Origin: Bacteroidales bacterium
Lineage (GTDB): Bacteria; Bacteroidota; Bacteroidia; Bacteroidales; VadinHA17
NCBI GenBank assembly: GCA_022615595.1
Contig: JAKEGI010000156.1
Coordinates: 1 to 5,117 of the forward strand
Direction of reading: 5' to 3'
Length of the DNA: 5,117 bases
Below are positions 1-5,117 of the stretch, in pieces. Below the pieces are notes generated by a model. That model worked only from the letters and a program-made list of their open reading frames with translations. It ran no database searches and was not told where the DNA came from. Numbering within the stretch: the stretch's first letter is position 1; every line of letters begins with the position of its first letter. Made by a program: the position numbers and the translations under genes.

Positions 1-978
1 AAGCCCCTCCCTGTTATGACCTGTATCGCAAACTGTCAGAGGCGAGTGACTGAGTATCTGCCATCGGCCTGACAGCCCCGTATTTGCCACCACCCCTGCC
101 ACTCCCCTCTCAAAGTGATCATCACTAAGGCCAAACCGGGAAGACAGGTTTGTGACAGCAGAAGCGACGGTCTGTATGTTCTTCTGCTGCGCCAGCCCGC
201 CCAGCGGCGTTACGCCTCTCCTCCTCGTATGGCTGTGAAGGTCATACAGCATATACTGCCTGATGCCGGTCAGGTTGTCAACTCCTCCAAGGTTACACCT
301 GTATTCTTTGTCTGCAAATGACACCTTTGCATTCATCATCGCAGCCCGGGAGATAAAGACATCTCTTGTGTCAGCCTGGGTCTCGCCTATCACCACAGGT
401 ACGCCTTTCTTTATTATCCCGGCCTTCTCGGCCGCCACATCGGTAAGGGTATCACCAAGAAATTCCATATGATCATGCCCTATATTGGTTATGACTGACA
501 ACACCGGCGTGATTATGTTGGTAGAGTCAAGGCGTCCGCCCATGCCCACCTCGATGACAGCCACCTCCACGCGCATCCTTGCGAAGTAGTCGAATGCCAT
601 TGCGACAGTCAGCTCAAAGAATGATGGCTGAACGGTTGCAATAACAGGCTCATGACGACTGATAAAGTCTGTCACCTCATCCTCCGGGATCATGGTACCG
701 TTGATCCTTATCCTCTCTCTGAAATCCTTAAGATGAGGAGAGGTATATAGTCCTGTTTTGTACCCAGCCTCCTGTAAGACAGAGGCAATCATATGAGATA
801 CAGATCCTTTTCCATTAGTACCGGCGACATGCACCGAAAGGAATGAGCGATGGGGATTGCCGAAGTAGGCATCAAGGGCGATGGTGTTATCAAGGTTTGC
901 CTTATAAGCAGCCTTGCCTACCCTGTGCCAGGCCGGCAGCCTGCTGTAAAGCCAGTTAATGGCTTCCGGATACGTCAT
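1..978 (-). CDS. folC: Bifunctional folylpolyglutamate synthase / dihydrofolate synthase, 5' part, cut by window edge
   Basis: This cytoplasmic Mur-ligase-family enzyme uses ATP to join glutamate to dihydropteroate (giving dihydrofolate) and to extend the gamma-glutamyl tail of folates. The minus frame from ATG at 978 is open for 326 codons to the window edge. Visible motifs are the P-loop GTNGKGS (residues 53-59), the family's SPHL...ER.RING segment (80-94), the EVGMGGRLDSTN core (143-154), TNIGHDHMEFLG (164-175), EKAGIIK (184-190, with the lysine that is carbamylated in relatives), and DTGHN (318-322), which opens the C-terminal domain. The family is usually about 420-440 residues, so roughly 100 C-terminal residues lie outside the window. 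The start fits because residues before the P-loop match the usual N-terminal length and an exact -7 box lies 26 bp upstream. No frameshift is seen. It is divergent from the PhoH-type gene. Identity is very secure; bifunctionality is inferred from the family. Confidence 0.96.
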   Translation of the reverse strand, partial: MTYPEAINWLYSRLPAWHRVGKAAYKANLDNTIALDAYFGNPHRSFLSVHVAGTNGKGSVSHMIASVLQEAGYKTGLYTSPHLKDFRERIRINGTMIPEDEVTDFISRHEPVIATVQPSFFELTVAMAFDYFARMRVEVAVIEVGMGGRLDSTNIITPVLSVITNIGHDHMEFLGDTLTDVAAEKAGIIKKGVPVVIGETQADTRDVFISRAAMMNAKVSFADKEYRCNLGGVDNLTGIRQYMLYDLHSHTRRRGVTPLGGLAQQKNIQTVASAVTNLSSRFGLSDDHFERGVAGVVANTGLSGRWQILSHSPLTVCDTGHNREGL

Positions 979-990
979 GTTGATAACCTC

Positions 991-1019
991 TTTATCGTTG
1001 TTCGCAAATTTACGATAAA
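991..1019. repeat. Perfect 8-bp inverted repeat framing the folC -7 box (operator-like dyad)
   Basis: TTTATCGT at 991-998 is the exact reverse complement of ACGATAAA at 1012-1019, separated by 13 bp. The folC -7 box (1005-1012) lies in the spacer and touches one arm, and the predicted folC transcription start falls near the other arm. The upstream arm would therefore not be transcribed, so a DNA dyad bound by a dimeric regulator is a better reading than an RNA hairpin. The operator function is inferred; the repeat itself is directly visible. Confidence 0.45.
1005..1012 (-). promoter_or_regulatory. Bacteroidota -7 box for folC
   Basis: Read on the minus strand this is TAAATTTG, an exact match to the Bacteroidota -7 consensus TAnnTTTG. 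It lies 26 bp upstream of the folC ATG, which predicts a leader of about 20 nt. No TTTG or TTG is present at the expected -33 spacing of about 19-21 bp, so the promoter may be weak or activator-assisted. Assignment rests on motif, orientation and distance only. Confidence 0.6.
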
Positions 1020-1045
1020 TGGCAGTTCAGAGGCAGGGGTCAGAT

Positions 1046-1053
1046 TATCTTTG
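1046..1053 (+). promoter_or_regulatory. Bacteroidota -7 box for the PhoH-type gene
   Basis: TATCTTTG is an exact TAnnTTTG match on the plus strand, 51 bp upstream of the ATG at 1105, predicting a leader of about 45 nt. It lies downstream of the alternative ATG at 850, which supports 1105 as the true start. No good -33 TTTG is seen at the expected spacing. Only 33 bp separate it from the opposing folC box, so the upstream elements of the two promoters would overlap. Confidence 0.6.
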
Positions 1054-1104
1054 TCCATTGACAGCAGACGCGCCGGATTTGCTGATTATAAACATACTTC
1101 AATT

Positions 1105-2442
1105 ATGGCGAAAAAGAGCAGACTAAAGAAGATTTTCATTCTTGACACCAACGTGTTGCTTCATGATTACACGTGCATTTACAACTTTGAGGAAAATGAT
1201 GTAATAATCCCGATAGTAGTGCTTGAAGAGCTTGACAAGTTCAAGCGGGGCAATGACCTTATCAACTTTCATGCACGTGAGTTCACCCGTGAGCTTGACA
1301 AGATCTCGGGTGACCTGCTACTGACAGGCAGCATACCGTTGGGCGAAAAGCTTGGCAATCTGCACATAGAGACAGGCAAACAGTTTTCCGAGCGCGTCTC
1401 TGAGTCATTTCCGGAAAAAACACCTGACCATCGCATCCTTGCAATAGCGGATTTCGTTACAAATGAGCATAAAGACAAGGCTGTTGTACTGATCACCAAG
1501 GACATTAACCTGAGGATGAAGGCTAAGTCCCTTGGCGTCAGGGCAGAAGACTACGAGAATGACAAGGTGGCAAATCTTGATGATCTCTACAAGGGGATAA
1601 AGACCATTGAGAATGTCGACCACGACCTCATAAACAGGCTTTATGAGCAGACTGACGGTGTGCCTGCAGCTGAGATGAAGCTGAAGGATCTGGAGCCGGG
1701 ACACCATTTCTTCATTCTCCGCAACAGCGGTTCAAGCGCCCTGGCTCACTATAACCCTGTCTCAAAGATGCTTGTGCGGGTTCTCAAGCAGACCACATAC
1801 GGCATTGACCCGCGCAATGCTGAACAGACATTTGCCATTGATGCTCTCACCAATCCCGACGTTCAGCTTGTCTCACTCACCGGCAAGGCCGGCACCGGTA
1901 AAACCCTTCTGGCACTGGCGGCAGCTCTTCATCAGCACAAGCGTTACAAGCAGATATTTCTTGCACGGCCAATCGTTCCGCTTGCAAACCGCGATCTTGG
2001 ATACCTGCCGGGTGACGTCAAGGAGAAGATGGACCCCTATATGCAACCCCTATTTGACAACCTGACAGTCATCAAACACCGCTTCTCAGCACAGAGCCCT
2101 GAGTTTATCCGCATCAACGACATGGTTAAGGATGAAAAGCTGGTCATAACCCCGCTCGCTTACATAAGAGGCCGCAGTCTCTCAAACATATATTTCATCG
2201 TTGATGAGGCACAGAACCTTACTCCTCATGAAGTAAAGACAATCATCACAAGAGCCGGGGAGGGTACAAAGATGATCTTCACAGGCGACATCGAACAGAT
2301 AGACTCACCATACCTTGATTCGGGATCAAACGGGTTAAGCTATCTCTCAGACAAGATGAAGGGGCAGGATATCTTTGCGCATGTGCACCTTGTCAAGGGT
2401 GAGAGAAGCTTCCTTGCCGAGCTGGCCAGCAGGCTGCTTTAG
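1105..2442 (+). CDS. PhoH family protein with N-terminal PIN domain (PhoH2 / YlaK-like RNase-ATPase)
   Basis: This 445-residue soluble protein joins a PIN nuclease domain to a PhoH P-loop ATPase domain. The PIN domain covers about residues 10-150: FILDTNVLLHDY (D14), VLEELDKFK (E41/E42), TPDHRILAIA (D108) and LITKDINLRMKA (D133) supply the acidic metal-binding residues. The PhoH domain covers about 235-445: Walker A TGKAGTGKT (259-267), FLARP (285-289), GYLPGD (299-304), Walker B FIVDEAQN (364-371), TGDIEQID (393-400) and KGERS (431-435). Mycobacterial PhoH2 proteins of this architecture couple ATP-dependent RNA unwinding to sequence-biased RNA cleavage, so a role in RNA turnover is inferred. 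All catalytic motifs look intact. The frame is open upstream to an ATG at 850, but those 85 extra residues are antisense to folC and match no PIN N-terminus; translation from 1105 puts the DTN motif at the usual residue 14. It is probably monocistronic, because a separate -7 box precedes the next gene. Confidence 0.95.
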   Translation: MAKKSRLKKIFILDTNVLLHDYTCIYNFEENDVIIPIVVLEELDKFKRGNDLINFHAREFTRELDKISGDLLLTGSIPLGEKLGNLHIETGKQFSERVSESFPEKTPDHRILAIADFVTNEHKDKAVVLITKDINLRMKAKSLGVRAEDYENDKVANLDDLYKGIKTIENVDHDLINRLYEQTDGVPAAEMKLKDLEPGHHFFILRNSGSSALAHYNPVSKMLVRVLKQTTYGIDPRNAEQTFAIDALTNPDVQLVSLTGKAGTGKTLLALAAALHQHKRYKQIFLARPIVPLANRDLGYLPGDVKEKMDPYMQPLFDNLTVIKHRFSAQSPEFIRINDMVKDEKLVITPLAYIRGRSLSNIYFIVDEAQNLTPHEVKTIITRAGEGTKMIFTGDIEQIDSPYLDSGSNGLSYLSDKMKGQDIFAHVHLVKGERSFLAELASRLL

Positions 2443-2456
2443 ACCGGCTTTTTTAC

Positions 2457-2464
2457 TATTTTTG
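2457..2464 (+). promoter_or_regulatory. Bacteroidota -7 box for the mtaB operon
   Basis: TATTTTTG is an exact TAnnTTTG match in the 47-bp gap between the PhoH-type gene and mtaB. It lies 25 bp upstream of the TTG start, predicting a leader of about 20 nt. It is directly preceded by a run of six T (2449-2454). No clear -33 TTTG is visible. It suggests that mtaB and the two following genes have their own promoter, although read-through from the PhoH-type gene remains possible because no strong terminator is seen. Confidence 0.55.
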
Positions 2465-2489
2465 CATCCGGAAGTGTAATTATTTCATT

Positions 2490-3797
2490 TTGAAGAAGAG
2501 AGTAGCGTTTCACACTCTGGGATGCAAGCTTAACTTTGCCGAGACTTCGACAATAGCCAGGTCGTTCCCTGAAGAGCTCTTTGAGAGAGTCTCTCCGGAC
2601 AGTCATGCTGATATATTCGTCATAAACACATGCAGCGTCACTGACGCTGCAGACCGCAAGTGCAGGCAGACAGTCAGAAAGATCATTCACCATAATCCGG
2701 GAGCCTTTGTTGCTGTTGTAGGATGCTACGCACAGCTTCGTCCTGAAGAGGCTGCCACAATAGAGGGTGTAGACCTTGTGCTGGGCACCAGCGAGAAGTT
2801 CGATATCGCTGCTTATGCTGATAACCTGAACAAGAGAGTGACGCCGGAGATACACTCATGCGAGACCATTGACAATGAAGGCTTTATGTCATCATGGTCA
2901 GCCGGCGACCGTACTCGGTCATTCCTCAAGGTACAGGACGGATGCGACTACCACTGCTCTTACTGCACAATACCGAAGGCAAGAGGCAGGAGCCGCAATC
3001 CGCTGATCAGCGAAATAACCGGAGAAGCACGTGAAATAGTTGCATCAGGCGTTAAGGAGATAGTACTTACCGGTGTCAATGTCGGCGACTTCGGGAAGAG
3101 TACGGGAGAGAGCCTTGAGGAACTGCTGAAGGAGCTTGTTAGTATAAAAGGACTCGCAAGACTCAGGCTGTCATCAATTGAACCAAACCTGCTGACAGAC
3201 AGTATCATTGAACTTATATCCTCAGAGCCGGTTCTGATGCCTCACATTCATATGCCCCTTCAGAGCGGAAATGATAAGATACTGGGGCTTATGCGTCGAC
3301 GTTACAACAGAAGCCTCTTCAGCGACCGGGTTACCAGGATCAGGGAGCTGATGCCGCATGCCGGCATTGGTGCTGATGTGATAGTGGGTTTCCCGGGCGA
3401 GAAGGACGAAGATTATGAGGATACATACCGGTTCCTTGAGGGGCTGCCCCTCTCCTATCTTCACGTCTTCTCCTTCTCTCCGCGGCCTGGCACCCCGGCA
3501 GCAGACATGACCGGACAGGTAAGAGCATCTGACAGGGAGCACCGCAGCAGGAGGCTGATAAAGCTCTCCGGGAGCCGACGCATTATGTTCATGCGATCTG
3601 CCTCAGGGACTGTTCATGATGTGCTCTTCGAGAAGAGCAGCGACAACGGATTGCTGTCGGGTTTTACTGAGAACTACATCAGAACGGTGGTGCCGTTCAG
3701 GGAGGATTTGCCAGGCACCGTGAGAAAGGTAAAGCTAACAACCCTGCGCGACGATGCGGCAATGGACGGCGAACTGATTGAAACAACTCCAGTATGA
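2490..3797 (+). CDS. mtaB: tRNA (t6A37-C2) methylthiotransferase MtaB
   Basis: This radical-SAM enzyme converts t6A at position 37 of ANN-decoding tRNAs to ms2t6A. The 435-residue protein has the three expected parts. The N-terminal MTTase domain binds one [4Fe-4S] cluster through C12 (TLGCKLN), C48 (NTCSVT) and C79 (VGCYAQ). The radical SAM core carries the CxxxCxxC triad at C152, C156 and C159 (GCDYHCSYC), followed by TGVNVGDFG (194-202), HMPLQSGND (254-262) and GADVIVGFPGE (294-304). A C-terminal TRAM-like RNA-binding region covers about 370-433. TLGCKLN and the NTCSVT sequence favour MtaB over the close relatives MiaB and RimO. The start is TTG: it puts the TLGCKLN cysteine at residue 12 as usual, and no in-frame ATG occurs between it and the upstream gene. 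ATT at 2487 is a less likely alternative. The stop overlaps the next start by 4 nt. Confidence 0.96.
   Translation: MKKRVAFHTLGCKLNFAETSTIARSFPEELFERVSPDSHADIFVINTCSVTDAADRKCRQTVRKIIHHNPGAFVAVVGCYAQLRPEEAATIEGVDLVLGTSEKFDIAAYADNLNKRVTPEIHSCETIDNEGFMSSWSAGDRTRSFLKVQDGCDYHCSYCTIPKARGRSRNPLISEITGEAREIVASGVKEIVLTGVNVGDFGKSTGESLEELLKELVSIKGLARLRLSSIEPNLLTDSIIELISSEPVLMPHIHMPLQSGNDKILGLMRRRYNRSLFSDRVTRIRELMPHAGIGADVIVGFPGEKDEDYEDTYRFLEGLPLSYLHVFSFSPRPGTPAADMTGQVRASDREHRSRRLIKLSGSRRIMFMRSASGTVHDVLFEKSSDNGLLSGFTENYIRTVVPFREDLPGTVRKVKLTTLRDDAAMDGELIETTPV
2631..2651. repeat. Perfect 21-bp palindrome inside mtaB
   Basis: TGCAGCGTCA (2631-2640) and TGACGCTGCA (2642-2651) are exact reverse complements around a single C at 2641. 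In RNA this can fold as a GC-rich 9-bp stem with a 3-nt loop, about 140 nt into the mtaB message. It coincides exactly with codons 48-54, which encode CSVTDAA around the second cluster cysteine. Function is unknown and chance is possible. Confidence 0.5.
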
Positions 3798-4678
3798 AAA
3801 GAGCAGGATTCTACATCTTCTACGTAATAAACTACCTTATTACCCTCCTGCCGCTGAGAGTCCTTTATCTCTTTTCCGATTTCTTCTACCTGTTTATATA
3901 TTACATATTCAAGTACCGGCGCGAAGTGGTGGCAAAGAACCTCAGAAACTCGTTCCCTGATATGAGTGATGCCGAACTGAAGAGAACAGAGCGGCGCTTC
4001 TACAGGCACCTCACCGATCTCTTTGTCGAGACACTGAAGCTTACACATATAAGTCAGCAGGAGATTCTTCGCAGGTACATACTAAAGGACAGGACCCTGC
4101 TTGACCGTCTCTATGACGACGGGAGGGATGTCGTTGCCGTCTGCAGCCACCATTCAAACTGGGAATGGCTGGCATCTGTTCAGCCCTCGATCAGGCAACA
4201 GGTTCTTGCTATCTACAAGCCATTGAAAAACAAAGATTTTGACAGGTTTATCTATAAGCTCCGAACGAAATTCGGGAGTAAGGTATCACCTATGCAGAAC
4301 ATCCTCAGGGACATTGTCAGGCACAGGAGAGAGAATATACGGACTGTTACGGCATTTGCAGCAGATCAGACTCCTCCTCCCGATGAGCATGCCTACTGGA
4401 CCACTTTCATGAACCAGGAGACAGGTATTTACAAGGGAACGGAGAAGGTGGCCGTTATGATGGACTCTGCTGTGGTGTTTATCCATACCCGTAAGGTGAA
4501 GAGAGGGTTTTATGAGTGGGAGACCAGGCTGATAACAGAGCATCCGAAGGATGAGGAGCCGGGATTTATAACCAGGAAGCATGTCGCGATGCTTGAGGAG
4601 ATGATCAGAGCACAGCCTGAATACTGGTTATGGTCACACAGACGGTGGAAATATAAAAGAAACAAAAACAATGATTAA
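3794..4678 (+). CDS. Lysophospholipid / lipid A biosynthesis acyltransferase (LpxL/HtrB-like)
   Basis: This 294-residue, inner-membrane-associated LPLAT-superfamily protein is expected to transfer a fatty acyl chain to a lipid A precursor or related lipid. An N-terminal hydrophobic stretch rich in aromatic residues (about 6-39) is a likely membrane anchor, followed by the basic KYRREVVAKNLRNSFP segment (40-55), which is characteristic of the family. The catalytic HX4E motif is H119-E124 within SHHSNWEW. AADQTP (189-194) matches the family's second block, and TFMNQETGIYKGTEKVA (204-220) the acceptor/acyl pocket block. QPEYWLWSHRRWK (274-286) matches the C-terminal signature of LpxL/LpxM. The length is near the usual 290-310, and the lysine-rich tail is intact. 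The start ATG overlaps the mtaB stop as ATGA, which suggests translational coupling. The GT2 gene downstream supports a cell-envelope role. The exact acceptor (lipid A secondary acylation versus another Bacteroidota lipid such as an aminolipid) cannot be decided from sequence. Confidence 0.92.
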   Translation: MKRAGFYIFYVINYLITLLPLRVLYLFSDFFYLFIYYIFKYRREVVAKNLRNSFPDMSDAELKRTERRFYRHLTDLFVETLKLTHISQQEILRRYILKDRTLLDRLYDDGRDVVAVCSHHSNWEWLASVQPSIRQQVLAIYKPLKNKDFDRFIYKLRTKFGSKVSPMQNILRDIVRHRRENIRTVTAFAADQTPPPDEHAYWTTFMNQETGIYKGTEKVAVMMDSAVVFIHTRKVKRGFYEWETRLITEHPKDEEPGFITRKHVAMLEEMIRAQPEYWLWSHRRWKYKRNKNND

Positions 4679-5117
4679 GACCGCTGTCGTTATCCTTAAC
4701 TGGAACGGGAGGGAGCTTCTTGGCAGGTTTCTGCCGGAGGTTCTGCAAAACAGTGTATCTGCTGACACCGCAGTGTTCGTTGCAGACAACGGCTCAGACG
4801 ATGACTCAGTTGCGTGGATGGCTGAAAACCATCCTGATGTAAAGGTCATTGTTCTCGGGAAAAACTACGGATACGCAGGGGGATACAACAGGGCGCTGAA
4901 ACAGGTTGAAGCCGAATATTATATCCTTCTTAATTCTGATGTCAGGGTTGAGAAAGGCTGGACAGAGACACTGACAACATATCTCGAGATGCACCCGCGT
5001 GTCGGAGCATGTCAGCCAAAGATCAGATCGTTGGAGAGACCTGCATTCTTTGAATATGCCGGTGCCGCCGGGGGGTATATGGATAAGTTCGGTTATCCTT
5101 TTTGTCGCGGTCGTATC
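4671..5117 (+). CDS. Family 2 glycosyltransferase, 5' part, cut by window edge
   Basis: The frame is open from ATG at 4671 to the right edge, giving 149 residues of a GT-A fold inverting glycosyltransferase. Visible motifs are AVVILNWNG (5-13), VADNGSDDDSV (37-47, nucleotide-binding), KNYGYAGGYNRAL (64-76), YYILLNSDV (83-91), where NSD stands in the place of the DxD metal motif as in many rhamnosyltransferase-type GT2 enzymes, and FEYAGAAGGYMDKFGYPFCRG (127-147). The last segment is a hallmark of a GT2 group that is common in Bacteroidota. Full-length members usually run to about 330-350 residues, so more than half lies outside the window. It overlaps the acyltransferase by 8 nt and has an A-rich leader without a Shine-Dalgarno sequence. 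By motif and context it probably acts on a lipid-linked surface glycan at the cytoplasmic face of the inner membrane. The donor sugar cannot be predicted. Confidence 0.94.
   Translation, partial: MIKTAVVILNWNGRELLGRFLPEVLQNSVSADTAVFVADNGSDDDSVAWMAENHPDVKVIVLGKNYGYAGGYNRALKQVEAEYYILLNSDVRVEKGWTETLTTYLEMHPRVGACQPKIRSLERPAFFEYAGAAGGYMDKFGYPFCRGRI

Noticed and set aside
115..472. Two short overlapping plus-strand open frames near the left edge
   Set aside because: They are antisense to the intact folC frame, have low-complexity composition and show no family resemblance.
1062..1084. CAGCA...TGCTG pairing in the leader of the PhoH-type gene
   Set aside because: Five base pairs with a 13-nt loop is too weak to call a leader structure.
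1878..1902. Repeated ACCGG/CCGGC units in the PhoH-type gene
   Set aside because: They result from the glycine-rich Walker A codons (TGKAGTGKT) and need no other explanation.
2426..2454. Possible terminator at the end of the PhoH-type gene: small AGCA/TGCT hairpin and a six-T run
   Set aside because: The stem is only 4 bp, it overlaps the coding end, and it is separated from the T run by about 10 bases. The T-rich tract is better explained as part of the mtaB promoter.
2439..2855. 138-residue open frame on the minus strand opposite mtaB
   Set aside because: It lies wholly over the start of a secure gene and has no recognisable domain. Its CSVSDAA segment is only the reverse complement of the mtaB palindrome.
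1..5117. A defence system, mobile element, CRISPR array, tRNA or other new multi-gene system
   Set aside because: Every long stretch is occupied by a recognisable core gene. No direct-repeat array, transposase, integrase or tRNA fold was seen. The PIN-PhoH protein alone is a widespread housekeeping family and has no toxin-antitoxin partner ORF beside it here.

Overview
This window is a compact stretch of core chromosome, most likely from a member of the Bacteroidota, probably Bacteroidales. Three observations support this. First, exact copies of the Bacteroidota -7 promoter motif TAnnTTTG lie at the right place and orientation in front of three genes. Second, the start codons have A/T-rich leaders and no convincing Shine-Dalgarno sequence. 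Third, the protein wording is typical of the phylum: FolC with a DTGHN motif, a GT2 enzyme with LNSDV and AGAAGGY, and the order mtaB, acyltransferase, GT2. The genus cannot be told from the sequence.

Layout, left to right: (1) 978..1 on the minus strand is the first 326 codons of folC (bifunctional folylpolyglutamate/dihydrofolate synthase), cut by the left edge. (2) 979..1104 is a divergent promoter region. It holds back-to-back -7 boxes for folC and the next gene, plus a perfect 8-bp dyad around the folC box. (3) 1105..2442 on the plus strand is a PIN-PhoH (PhoH2-type) RNase/ATPase. Its frame is open upstream to 850, but the first 85 codons of that longer ORF are antisense to folC and are not accepted. 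(4) A 47-bp gap contains an exact -7 box. (5) 2490..3797 on the plus strand is mtaB, the ms2t6A37 tRNA methylthiotransferase, apparently starting at TTG. (6) 3794..4678 on the plus strand is an LpxL/HtrB-like lipid acyltransferase, overlapping mtaB by 4 nt (ATGA). (7) 4671..5117 on the plus strand is the first 149 codons of a family 2 glycosyltransferase. It overlaps the acyltransferase by 8 nt and is cut by the right edge.

mtaB, the acyltransferase and the glycosyltransferase look like one translationally coupled transcription unit that starts in the phoH-mtaB gap. It joins a tRNA-decoding enzyme to two cell-envelope enzymes, one acylating a lipid such as lipid A and one adding sugar to a glycan. 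folC (folate and one-carbon metabolism) and the PhoH-type protein (RNA metabolism) are transcribed away from each other.

I see no mobile element, CRISPR array, RNA gene, phage gene or novel multi-gene system. The items most worth a second look are small: the dyad on the folC promoter, the close back-to-back promoters, and a perfect 21-bp palindrome that exactly spans seven conserved codons in mtaB.
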